From: Pseudoalteromonas luteoviolacea DSM 6061
GTDB lineage: Bacteria > Pseudomonadota > Gammaproteobacteria > Enterobacterales > Alteromonadaceae
DNA length: 64,000 nt
NCBI RefSeq assembly: GCF_001625655.1
Contig: NZ_AUYB01000102.1
Location: 147,457-211,456, forward strand
Direction of reading: 5' to 3'
Made by a program: the position numbers and the translations under genes. Position 1 is the first letter of the stretch, and the number at the start of each line of letters is the position of its first letter. A model generated the notes under the pieces. It made no database searches, was not told the origin of the DNA, and saw only the letters and a program-made list of their open reading frames with translations. This document shows, in pieces, positions 56,865 through 64,000 of the stretch.

Positions 56865-57536
56865 TTAAGATTTTGGCTCATAACTTAAGTCAAACCCTTT
56901 AAATATTAACCAAAGAGGAAAAATCAACTCATACAGCCCACCTGGAATATACATCCACGAACCAGAAAAACTGACATCAAAGTAATCAAAAACAACTTTA
57001 ACCAGCAGAGTTGCGTAACCGACCAAACCCAGTGCCGCCATTGCTCTAGGGATCAAACGATATTGATATAAAGTGACATTTAATAAAAAACCGCATAACC
57101 CCAAAGAAAGCATCCCCATTAAAAAGCCAAACCAACGCTCAGACTTTAATGCAGTCCCTATCATATACAGGTGCTCGCTAGACGCGCCTGGATTATCCAG
57201 CAATTGTTTACCCATTGCCATCAGTGTCATGAGCGTCACTGCGCCAGTCATTAGAGTCGCAGCTTCTATCAATCGTCCACTTACATAACCTATTGCGACA
57301 CGTTCACTATATTGCTTAATAATTGGATAAACTAGGATTGACATGGCCACGACAGCTGCACAATTTACAAACTCTAATAGTGCAGCAAATGCAAGCGAAG
57401 TCCTGTTTAGCGCAGCTTGCTCTAAAAAGTCTGGTTTAGTTAGTAGCTCATAAATGATGGAGTCTGCATACATAAAAGAGCTAGTTGAGATCAAGATGAG
57501 CATACCTGCAAGGCGCGCAGCGAGTAAATTCGACAT
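56865..57536 (-). CDS. DUF4386 family membrane protein
   Basis: A 223-residue protein with about six membrane helices and the family signatures AARLAGMLILIS, GRLIEAATLM and a C-terminal FPLWLIFKGF. The function of DUF4386 proteins is unknown. The gene upstream on the same strand (149 nt away) encodes a membrane-anchored AraC-type regulator, and such pairings suggest that the regulator controls this gene. ATG 57536 is the only good start. Confidence 0.88.
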   Translation of the reverse strand: MSNLLAARLAGMLILISTSSFMYADSIIYELLTKPDFLEQAALNRTSLAFAALLEFVNCAAVVAMSILVYPIIKQYSERVAIGYVSGRLIEAATLMTGAVTLMTLMAMGKQLLDNPGASSEHLYMIGTALKSERWFGFLMGMLSLGLCGFLLNVTLYQYRLIPRAMAALGLVGYATLLVKVVFDYFDVSFSGSWMYIPGGLYELIFPLWLIFKGFDLSYEPKS

Positions 57537-57685
57537 AAATAAGAACCTTTAAGTTATTGCTCGCTGGTGTGCCTTACCAAAAGCTTTTAAGCCAGCAGAG
57601 CGTTTACAAGATGGCTCTATTGTCACGGGTTACAATAGTTTTGTCGTTCTAATGGGCCCGTTCGGACTTTTTATTCGTATATTTT

Positions 57686-58786
57686 TTAGTGAGTTACTAA
57701 AGCTGACTTCTTCCTATATAGTGAAGGAGTTAAACCTGTTGATTTTTTAAACGCTGTATTAAAAGTCGATTTGGAATTAAAGCCTACTTCATATTGAATG
57801 GTTGAAATGCGTTTATCTGTTTCTTGAAGAAGCTTTTCTGCTGCCGCAATCCGATACCCATTCACAAACTGGAAAAAATTTGTCTTTAATTTTTGTGACA
57901 GTGTTTCTGATATGTGGTTTTCGCTTACGCCAATTGCCTTTGAGAGCTTATTCAGTGACAACTCTTCATCCATAAATAATTGTTTTTCATGCATAACATT
58001 TTTTAGTTCTACTGAAATTGCATCCATTCTATCTTGGTTTAACGTCGCACTTCTGGGCTGTTCAGGAACGGGAGGACCTTTGTCTGCCTTTGTTAGGATA
58101 GGTTGATTAAGCGCTAATTGTGCGAAAGCAATTAAGACGAATGCTTCAAAAAATGGCAGTAGATCCAGCCAAGGCAATTTCCAGCCCGTTAATGTGGGAA
58201 TGTAAGACAAGGCATAACAGAGCCAGACAATACCCCATAAAGCCAACATCACTCTAAACCAGTCCAATGATCTAGATTGTATTTCTGAAAATCGGTCCAT
58301 TAATTGTTGACGATGCTTAATATGAACTTGCAGCGCTTTAAAAAAGTAAATGGCGTTAAACGCCATAAACACCACCATATTGGCAATACAAGTGTATAAC
58401 GCGATTTTAAAATGCTCGGGGTTACGTGTTGCAGGATCTGCAAGTGCTAGTTTTTCTTCTGATGTGAACCCAGTAACAAATGGCAGCATGACAAGGATAG
58501 CAACCACCGGCCCTATCATAGCAAAAGCATAGCTTTTCTTTGAAATGGACAAAGTTGGAGACATGGTTGCGCACGCATAGAAAAATAACGCCGGACCAAG
58601 CAAAATACGAACTGGCATTTGCATGCCCACTAAGGCAGGAAAGTATTGATAAGCGCCAGAGTAAATTATTAACTCTCCACTGACGTGTATAAGCAGCAAC
58701 AGCAACAACACGATTAGATAAGTTGTTTGTGGTTGCTTAGGTTTACTCACAGCCTGCACAAGCGCAAGTAAGATCACACCCCACAT
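57686..58786 (-). CDS. Membrane-anchored AraC-family transcriptional regulator
   Basis: A 366-residue protein. The N-terminal 230 residues contain about seven hydrophobic helices (7TM-like sensor). The C-terminal 110 residues are an AraC helix-turn-helix domain: LSLNKLSKAIGVSENHISETL, then the conserved ISTIQYEVGFNSKSTFNTAFKKSTGLTPSLYRK. The DNA-binding part is thus tethered to the inner membrane, unlike classic cytoplasmic AraC. ATG 58786 is the only possible start in its frame. It lies upstream of the DUF4386 gene, its probable target, and divergent from the propeller gene at 59076. Confidence 0.92.
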   Translation of the reverse strand: MWGVILLALVQAVSKPKQPQTTYLIVLLLLLLIHVSGELIIYSGAYQYFPALVGMQMPVRILLGPALFFYACATMSPTLSISKKSYAFAMIGPVVAILVMLPFVTGFTSEEKLALADPATRNPEHFKIALYTCIANMVVFMAFNAIYFFKALQVHIKHRQQLMDRFSEIQSRSLDWFRVMLALWGIVWLCYALSYIPTLTGWKLPWLDLLPFFEAFVLIAFAQLALNQPILTKADKGPPVPEQPRSATLNQDRMDAISVELKNVMHEKQLFMDEELSLNKLSKAIGVSENHISETLSQKLKTNFFQFVNGYRIAAAEKLLQETDKRISTIQYEVGFNSKSTFNTAFKKSTGLTPSLYRKKSALVTH

Positions 58787-58851
58787 ACTGAGTAAACAAC
58801 GGTATCTAAAACATCCATAACTTCCCTAACACTAGAATTAGTAGAGTAAAA

Positions 58852-58874
58852 TACACTGCACTCTACGCAGTGTA
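58852..58874. promoter_or_regulatory. Candidate operator 1 in the divergent AraC/propeller promoter region
   Basis: An 8-bp perfect inverted repeat TACACTGC / GCAGTGTA with a 7-nt spacer. Its right half with flanking bases, ACGCAGTGTAA, recurs exactly at 59015-59025. Confidence 0.5.
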
Positions 58875-59011
58875 ACACCTATGTAAAGCTAAAATCTTCT
58901 ATCTCTTTGAAACACAGAGATATCCTACATATTTTTAAAATAAGATAAAAGAGTCCCTGCTTGCTACTTATGCTAAGGTTTAGACAAACACCTACATATG
59001 CAATCTTCACT

Positions 59012-59027
59012 TTTACGCAGTGTAAAT
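59012..59027. promoter_or_regulatory. Candidate operator 2 in the divergent AraC/propeller promoter region
   Basis: TTTACGCAGTGTAAA is a TTTAC / GTAAA inverted repeat about 60 nt before the propeller gene. The shared 11-mer ACGCAGTGTAA links it to the element at 58865-58875. Binding of the membrane AraC regulator is inference. Confidence 0.4.
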
Positions 59028-59075
59028 TGACATACAGTAAGAGTCATAACTCACTATCTTTGATTGGATGTGATA

Positions 59076-60407
59076 ATGTTTGGAATTTTTAGCTCCCAAA
59101 AGCAACGCCAAAAAGCGTGGCAAAAGAAAACTATTGCCTACGCTAAAGCGGTCAATACCTACGTTCAAACTGGTCTCACTAAAGGCTGGGAAAACGCAGG
59201 CCAAAAGCCCAAAGATAATGGCAGAGAAAAGCTTGTCCCCAATCTATTGAATGCAATTCGCTGCGCCAATGAAACCAAGGAGTTTACAAAGTTAAGACTA
59301 GAATGGCCATTGGCCTACACTCCATTAGTTGAAAGCCTTGAAGAGCGCGGGCAAATCATTCCCAAGCTAACTGTCCTGCAAGATGGCAGTATTATTGCGA
59401 GAATTGGCGCACATTACGAAAAGGGTTATGTTGTTAAAATACAAGATAACTCTGTTTCGAAATTAGATGATATTGATTTTTTTGGTGTTTGTCCTAACAA
59501 CATATTTTTTGCTTACCCCGAAAAAGAAGGCGTAAAAATCACACAAGGGTGGCAAGGTACTCTCACTGCTTTTTGCCCCTACCCTCACGGCAACGAGGGA
59601 ACACCATCAAAATACGATGCCGAACCATTTTGCACCGACGCCCAACCTACTCAAATAATTCCTTTTCCAGATGGTCAAAGGATGTTGTTTATTTGCCGAG
59701 AAGGCATTGTTGTACTTACTCCTGACCATGCGATTCGTTTGTTGCCAACACAATCAAGCCTAGTAGAAAGCTTCGAATATCTGCTGGCAGAAAATCCGGA
59801 ACTACCACTAAAACCAGATCTAAGTATGGAACATGGCAATATTTCCCCAGATGGTAAATTTATCTCTGTTGGTTATCAATATGGCAGTCATTTAGTTTAT
59901 AACGATGAATATAAACTAGTAGCTGATATTGGGCCTCATAGCGAATATCCGCACTTTTCATTGTTTAGTCGAGATGGAAAAACCCTTTTGCTAAATTCGT
60001 GTCACTTCTACAATGGGGTAACATTAGGTATCAACACCGATGAATTAACGGGTATAAAAACAGAGCCTTACAACGAGGACTCTAGGATAAGGACTCTAGA
60101 AACAGGAAGTCGAGTTTATGCAGCCGTACATACAGAAAATGAGTTCATAATTGGTAATGCTTTTGGCCACATAAAAGCGTTTGACCATAATGGCAAAGCT
60201 ACGTGGCAACATTTTTTAGGTTCCAATATCTGTGATTTGGTCATATCAAAAGATGAAAAAACGCTCGTTTGCTCTACTTGTGCAGGCTTCATCTCGATTA
60301 TAAAGTTAGGTGAACCAAAAGCTGATTATGAGATCGGTACTGGCAACAGCACAGAAGTAAGAAGATGGTTGTTTTGGAAAGGCGAGGAAAAACCTCTCAT
60401 CTGGTAA
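59076..60407 (+). CDS. Cytoplasmic beta-propeller-like protein of unknown function
   Basis: A 443-residue protein without signal peptide. The N-terminal 60 residues are helical and Lys-rich (SSQKQRQKAWQKK). The rest shows a WD40/quinoprotein-like repeat rhythm: HGNISPDGKFISVGYQYG, HFSLFSRDGKTLLLNSCHF, FIIGNAFGHIKAFDHNGKA and DLVISKDEKTLVCSTCAG. The frame extends to TTG 59064, but GGATG before ATG 59076 favours the shorter form. It is divergent from the membrane AraC gene. Family not recognised beyond the fold. Confidence 0.78.
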   Translation: MFGIFSSQKQRQKAWQKKTIAYAKAVNTYVQTGLTKGWENAGQKPKDNGREKLVPNLLNAIRCANETKEFTKLRLEWPLAYTPLVESLEERGQIIPKLTVLQDGSIIARIGAHYEKGYVVKIQDNSVSKLDDIDFFGVCPNNIFFAYPEKEGVKITQGWQGTLTAFCPYPHGNEGTPSKYDAEPFCTDAQPTQIIPFPDGQRMLFICREGIVVLTPDHAIRLLPTQSSLVESFEYLLAENPELPLKPDLSMEHGNISPDGKFISVGYQYGSHLVYNDEYKLVADIGPHSEYPHFSLFSRDGKTLLLNSCHFYNGVTLGINTDELTGIKTEPYNEDSRIRTLETGSRVYAAVHTENEFIIGNAFGHIKAFDHNGKATWQHFLGSNICDLVISKDEKTLVCSTCAGFISIIKLGEPKADYEIGTGNSTEVRRWLFWKGEEKPLIW

Positions 60408-60578
60408 ATAATTTAGTGGGCTTTTTTTGCGCTTAACCCTAATTGATTATCAGTTTATAGCAATAGAAAAGGTTTAATTATTAAAGCGTTAAATTTAGAT
60501 CTCGAAGCACCAATTGCTAGTCAGTTTGCTGCGAACTTTTTAATGAGTGCCACGCAGATTGTGGCTTGCTGTACGAGC

Positions 60579-61454
60579 TCAACCAATACTCAGGTCTCGT
60601 ACTAATTCATTTAACCAAGTTGGCGCTGATTTATGGTTGAGCAAATAGACTTGCTCAGTGTACTCTAAATTTTCTGAGTGCTTAGGTAGTTCAAATAACT
60701 GCCATTCTCTAACAATGTAATCGGGTAAATATGCCAATGCTAATCCGCTTTTCACAAGTTGGCCAAGTACAGCATAATCATTGACCACCCACTTTACCTT
60801 TCTATCTATTTTTGGTGACAGCCACCCATCACACCCTATGCCTCTTTGCTCTCCACAAAACGGCGAGGTATTGGGCGCAGCAAAGGGATACTTTGCTAAT
60901 TGGGTTAAGCTGGTGCTTTTTTGTTTACGCAAAGGGTGGCTATTTCCCATTGCAATCTGCATCGTTAACTCACCCAGCTTTGTATAATGAATATCTGTTG
61001 GCAAGTCGTTTATCACCTCTCCCGTTACCATGGCTAAGTCCACTTCACCAGCGAGTAATTTATGCAGTGCGTTTGACTCATATTGCGTGTCAAACACCAA
61101 TGTGATGTGCTCGTGCACACTGGTTTGACGCGCCAACACACTTGCCCATTTAAATTGTAAAATACTAGAGGCCGCAACCATGCAGGTAATTGCGCTACTT
61201 CCTCGTTTTAACTGTGTTTTTGTATCTTCTGCTAAATTTGTTAAAGCCACAGCTCGGGGCTGCAACATCACGCCATGTTCATTTAACCGTAACGACTTCC
61301 CTATTCGGTCAAACAGTTTTACCTGTAAAGAACTTTCTAATCGCTTTAATGATTTTGATAATGCACTGGGTGAGGTATCGAGGATCTGTGCCGCCTTTTG
61401 CAAGCTTTGCTGCTGCGCGATAACTAAAAACTTGTGTAAATCTGCTATTTCCAT
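60579..61454 (-). CDS. LysR-family transcriptional regulator
   Basis: A 291-residue LysR-type regulator with the N-terminal winged helix (LHKFLVIAQQQSLQKAAQIL, SPSALSKSLKRLES, KLFDR) and a C-terminal periplasmic-binding-like effector domain (about 90-290). It is divergent from a secreted-protein gene and an amino-acid-type exporter gene (61548-62819), which it probably controls. The effector is unknown. Confidence 0.93.
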   Translation of the reverse strand: MEIADLHKFLVIAQQQSLQKAAQILDTSPSALSKSLKRLESSLQVKLFDRIGKSLRLNEHGVMLQPRAVALTNLAEDTKTQLKRGSSAITCMVAASSILQFKWASVLARQTSVHEHITLVFDTQYESNALHKLLAGEVDLAMVTGEVINDLPTDIHYTKLGELTMQIAMGNSHPLRKQKSTSLTQLAKYPFAAPNTSPFCGEQRGIGCDGWLSPKIDRKVKWVVNDYAVLGQLVKSGLALAYLPDYIVREWQLFELPKHSENLEYTEQVYLLNHKSAPTWLNELVRDLSIG

Positions 61455-61487
61455 TTTGGAATCTAAAACTACAAATTAGAAACGATA

Positions 61488-61511
61488 TAGAATTTAAAAT
61501 AGCATATTCTA
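61488..61511. promoter_or_regulatory. Candidate LysR-box between the regulator and its divergent target
   Basis: TAGAAT / ATTCTA inverted repeat with a 12-nt spacer in the 93-nt intergenic region. It is compatible with the T-N11-A type of site of LysR regulators, but short and AT-rich, so chance is possible. Confidence 0.3.
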
Positions 61512-61547
61512 AACTCTCTTAACTACTTTTAATTTGATTGACCTCCT

Positions 61548-62180
61548 ATGAAAAACACCGTTATTTGTTTATTGCTTATTTGCTTTTGTGGCTTACTTCG
61601 TGCGCATGATCACTCGATTGGCTTACATGGTATGGTTTTATTTACAATTGATGACCGCATATATGCTTCCCACTTGCCGTTGCCACAAGGAAAACATGCT
61701 GTACAACTTATTTTTGAAGCGCAGATCCCAGCCCAATACAAAACGCAGCTAATGTCTTTTTTAAAAGCGCATGAGTTGGTAACCGTTCGACCAGAAACGT
61801 TCTCGTTAAACCAGCTCAGAAATGGTCAAATTACTAAATTCAAGGGAGATATTTATATCGGCCATTTTGAGCGCTCAGGCAAAGTTAAACATACAGGCAT
61901 AGCCTTTAATGTTCAAAATACCATATTAAATGAGCCTGTTAGCACATCACAACGCAACGGACAGTTTTATGTATTAGGTCTTGGCAATAGTACTTGTTTG
62001 TTAGTACATAAAATTGGACATACCCCAAGTTATGACCAAATAGCAAAAGCACATTGTGACTATCACGCAGGGCAAACAGCCGAGATAAACTGTTCAACAA
62101 TTGGGCCTGTTAAATCATTTAAATTGGCTGATTTTTTAAATGCTAAAACCCTATACTTAGAAACCAAAGACTTTAAATAA
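61548..62180 (+). CDS. Exported protein of unknown function
   Basis: A 210-residue protein with signal peptide (MKNTVICLLLICFCGLLRA), followed by a His-rich start (HDHSIGLHGMVLF). The mature part is beta-rich with a few cysteines (STCLLVHKIGHTP, CDYH, NCST). No family recognised. It is the first of two genes divergent from the LysR regulator and lies 9 nt before a LysE-type exporter gene, so a role linked to that exporter or to its substrate is likely. Confidence 0.78.
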   Translation: MKNTVICLLLICFCGLLRAHDHSIGLHGMVLFTIDDRIYASHLPLPQGKHAVQLIFEAQIPAQYKTQLMSFLKAHELVTVRPETFSLNQLRNGQITKFKGDIYIGHFERSGKVKHTGIAFNVQNTILNEPVSTSQRNGQFYVLGLGNSTCLLVHKIGHTPSYDQIAKAHCDYHAGQTAEINCSTIGPVKSFKLADFLNAKTLYLETKDFK

Positions 62181-62189
62181 GGAAGCACT

Positions 62190-62819
62190 ATGCCTTCACT
62201 AGAAGTACTTACGGCCTTTGCTGTTGTTTGCTTTTTATTAAGTATTACGCCTGGCCCCTCAATTTTATACATTATGGCGCGCAGTATTAGCCAAGGACCG
62301 AGCGCTGGAGTGTCGGCGGCAAGCGGGATGGCTGTTGGTTCATTTGTATATGTCATTGCAACGGTGCTAGGGTTAGCTGCAATTTTTAAATACTCCCCCA
62401 TCGCATACACAGGGTTAAAAATTGTGGGCGCAGTGTACTTAGTATATTTGGGATGGCAATACTTTAAGCCTATGGCGCAACCTGCTGGTAACCCCTCACT
62501 GAGCAAAGCGAATAACTTTGCAATCATGAAACAAAGCTTTGTGGTTGAGCTAACCAACCCAAAAACAGCCTTATTCTTTTTAGCTTTTTTACCTCAGTTT
62601 ATCACAAACGAAAACGCGCAAGTGTCTACACAATTGCTGATACTCGGAGTGATATACACCTTAATTACCCTATGCTGTGATATTTCGATCGCACTACTCT
62701 CTGGTAAGGTTGGTAACCGGCTTCATAAGAACAATAATCAAAGCCAATGGCAAAACAAGTTAGCTGGCAGCGTAATGTTTGTATTGGCTGGTATGATTGG
62801 CTATGAGAGCATTAAGTAA
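62190..62819 (+). CDS. LysE/RhtB-family amino-acid exporter
   Basis: A 209-residue inner-membrane exporter with about six helices. The family motif at the N terminus is SITPGPSILYIMARSISQG, followed by GMAVGSFVYVIAT and KIVGAVYLVYLGWQ; NPKTALFFLAFLPQF is the conserved middle motif. It probably exports an amino acid or derivative such as homoserine, threonine or a betaine. AAGGAAG lies before ATG 62190. Co-transcribed with the preceding exported protein under the divergent LysR regulator. Confidence 0.93.
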   Translation: MPSLEVLTAFAVVCFLLSITPGPSILYIMARSISQGPSAGVSAASGMAVGSFVYVIATVLGLAAIFKYSPIAYTGLKIVGAVYLVYLGWQYFKPMAQPAGNPSLSKANNFAIMKQSFVVELTNPKTALFFLAFLPQFITNENAQVSTQLLILGVIYTLITLCCDISIALLSGKVGNRLHKNNNQSQWQNKLAGSVMFVLAGMIGYESIK

Positions 62820-62860
62820 TTTCATTAGCCCCAGCGAGTGCTGAGGCTTTAGATTGAGTG

Positions 62861-63233
62861 TGTAACTCCCCCATAAACTGAAACAGTTCTTAAGTAGAAT
62901 TTCTATCAATATAAGAAGGAAATTTTACGATGCGAAAAAGTAAGTTCACTGAAACACAGATCGTGGGCATGATCAAAGAAGCTGAATCTGGTGTGCCTGT
63001 ACCAGAAATATGCCGTAAACACGGCGTTGGTCAAAGTACGTTTTATAAGTGGCGTTCTAAATATGGTGGGATGGAGGCCTCTGATGTAAAACGTTTAAAA
63101 GAGCTTGAAGATGAAAACCGCAAGCTAAAAGGTATGTTTGCAACTCTCAGTTTAAAACACTCAATGCTTGAGGAAATCATCTCAAAAAAGCTGTAAAAGC
63201 AAGCGCCGATTTTGAATGGGTGTCACCCTAAAT
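62861..63233 (+). mobile_element. IS3-family element remnant
   Basis: The left end starts near 62861 with TGTAACTCCCCCATAAACTG, a sequence like the terminal repeats of IS3/IS150-type elements. It carries an intact orfA, but only a stub of the overlapping orfB frame (AVKASADFEWVSP in the -1 frame), which ends in TAA at about 63230. The right end and transposase catalytic part (DDE) are missing, so the element cannot move by itself. Confidence 0.7.
62930..63196 (+). CDS. IS3-family transposase OrfA
   Basis: An 88-residue helix-turn-helix protein (HTH_Tnp_1): KFTETQIVGMIKEAESGVPVPEI, HGVGQSTFYKWRSKYGGM, and a leucine-zipper-like tail (LKELEDENRKLKGMFATLSL) ending at IISKKL. It is complete, at the normal OrfA length, with AAGGAAATTTTACG as ribosome site. 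Without OrfB it lacks the catalytic domain. Confidence 0.88.
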   Translation: MRKSKFTETQIVGMIKEAESGVPVPEICRKHGVGQSTFYKWRSKYGGMEASDVKRLKELEDENRKLKGMFATLSLKHSMLEEIISKKL

Positions 63234-63241
63234 TATTAACC

Positions 63242-63544
63242 TTAACTGCCCGACTTCTCGCAAGCCTTGAGCACTATATAAATCCATAAATAAGATAAAA
63301 TAATTAATCCTCCACCAACAATCCCCAAACTCAGCCCCCCTAAGTCAAGTACAGATAAACTCTTATCAAAGTAGGTTATCGCAACTAAAATGGCTAAGAT
63401 TAAAAATTCTATCGGTGCAAGGGAAACCCCTCGTTCTTCTTTGTCTTTATCTGACCAAAAGAAAGATATATAAACAGGGATATAGAAATTCCATAACACT
63501 TTCCCTGCATACAAAAAAATTAAAATGTATAATAAGATAATCAT
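63242..63544 (-). CDS. Membrane protein, probable immunity protein
   Basis: A 100-residue protein with about three hydrophobic segments (1-20, 42-58, 68-92). It starts 6 nt after the stop of the toxin-like gene, on the same strand, with AGGGCG before its ATG. Size, position and membrane location fit an immunity protein to a toxin that acts at or in the membrane. No family recognised. Confidence 0.6.
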   Translation of the reverse strand: MIILLYILIFLYAGKVLWNFYIPVYISFFWSDKDKEERGVSLAPIEFLILAILVAITYFDKSLSVLDLGGLSLGIVGGGLIILSYLWIYIVLKACEKSGS

Positions 63545-63550
63545 TACGCC

Positions 63551-64000
63551 CTACTTTATTTGTCTTTGCCCAAAGGCCCCTCGCCACTTTTCAACCCCTC
63601 GTGGCCATGTAACTCTTGACCTATGTACTGGCCGAGAAATGTAGTTATTCATCGGGTTTTGTTTGTAGCCTCGAATTATCAATCTTCCGTTCCTAATTTG
63701 TGGCCCCCACAGCATTGTTCTAAAGTAGTTCCACAGTGTTGGGCCTCCAACCATAACCCAGCGCCCACTCATTAAGTCAGGGGTTTGCCCAGCTCCTGCC
63801 CAAGAAGTCACTGTTGTGGTTGAGCCCCTAAATAGCAATTGTACAAATCTAGCAACTCCAACGTAACATTCCGGACATACTGAAGTTGCCACACCATTGT
63901 CTGCCGAGTAAGCAAGCTCAGCTATCCCTGACTCACCATTAACATAGTATGTATTTCCATCCGCATCAGACAAAGATGTAACACCAGCAACATCAGAAGA
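63551..64000 (-). CDS. C-terminal end of a probable polymorphic toxin, cut by window edge
   Basis: 149 codons are visible and the frame runs off the right edge. The beginning (TSLSDADGNTYYVNGESGI) looks like the end of a secretion/repeat module. A cysteine pair (CPECYVG) is followed by a variable tail with GQTPDLMSGRWVMVGGPTL, of the kind common near the toxin domains of RHS and other polymorphic toxins, and then a basic end (SRVTWPRGVEKWRGAFGQRQ). Its downstream neighbour is a small membrane protein that is a candidate immunity protein. The toxin activity is not recognised. An IS remnant lies beyond it, as often at such loci. Confidence 0.55.
   Translation of the reverse strand, partial: SSDVAGVTSLSDADGNTYYVNGESGIAELAYSADNGVATSVCPECYVGVARFVQLLFRGSTTTVTSWAGAGQTPDLMSGRWVMVGGPTLWNYFRTMLWGPQIRNGRLIIRGYKQNPMNNYISRPVHRSRVTWPRGVEKWRGAFGQRQIK

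Noticed and set aside
1..64000. CRISPR arrays, tRNA and rRNA genes, prophage
   Set aside because: No regularly spaced repeats, no cloverleaf-like sequences and no phage structural genes were noticed in any gap.

Overview
This window reads as chromosome of a marine gammaproteobacterium, most likely Pseudoalteromonas or a close Alteromonadales relative. This is inferred from protein content: a leucine-degradation operon, many secreted peptidases and lipoproteins with LTGC-type lipoboxes, an ArsJ/GAPDH pair, and an AT-rich composition. No rRNA, tRNA or CRISPR array was seen.

Layout. 1-4.2 kb: the 3' part of a leucine/isovalerate catabolic operon (biotin carboxylase subunit cut by the window edge, HMG-CoA lyase, two-subunit 3-oxoacid CoA-transferase), closed by a strong terminator. 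4.5-7.9 kb: the stress protease HtpX behind a heat-shock-like promoter, then a chemoreceptor. 7.85-10.1 kb: arsJ plus its dedicated GAPDH (arsenate export as 1-arseno-3-phosphoglycerate). 10.3-13.4 kb: an orphan Gly-Gly peptide, RsmF, and a ParD-like antitoxin overlapping a methionine aminopeptidase. 13.8-39 kb: a region rich in secreted and envelope proteins: phytase-like lipoprotein, solute-binding protein, M1 aminopeptidase, S9-Sel1 fusion, DPP-IV-like lipoprotein, a large lipoprotein, a subtilisin with PPC domain, a DJ-1-like protein lacking its cysteine, a second orphan Gly-Gly peptide and a TPR sensor kinase. 39-57 kb: accessory surface proteins with animal-like domains (fibrinogen-like, discoidin, collagen-like), an FG-GAP lipoprotein split by a frameshift, and a three-gene operon that is the most interesting locus here. 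57-63 kb: a membrane-anchored AraC regulator with a DUF4386 protein, a beta-propeller protein, and a LysR / secreted protein / LysE-type exporter group. 62.9-64 kb: an IS3-type remnant and the 3' end of a probable polymorphic toxin with its membrane immunity protein.

The standout system is 43305-47497: a VioB-type ferritin-like protein carrying a cysteine-rich C-terminal segment with two C-x3-G-G-C motifs, followed by a DUF692 multinuclear non-heme iron oxidase (MNIO) and a DUF2063 partner protein in a tightly coupled operon. MNIO/DUF2063 pairs are known to modify cysteines of small peptides. Here the apparent substrate is fused to a 760-residue ferritin-like protein, which suggests an unusual post-translationally modified metalloprotein or copper/iron-handling system.

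Secondary points of interest: two orphan peptides sharing an LTP...GGAGL motif about 20 kb apart; a ficolin-like collagen/discoidin/fibrinogen protein; a shared 11-bp element upstream of the membrane AraC gene and its divergent neighbour; several TTG starts, two with good ribosome-binding sites; and a single-base frameshift in an A-tract that separates a lipoprotein signal from its 1102-residue body.
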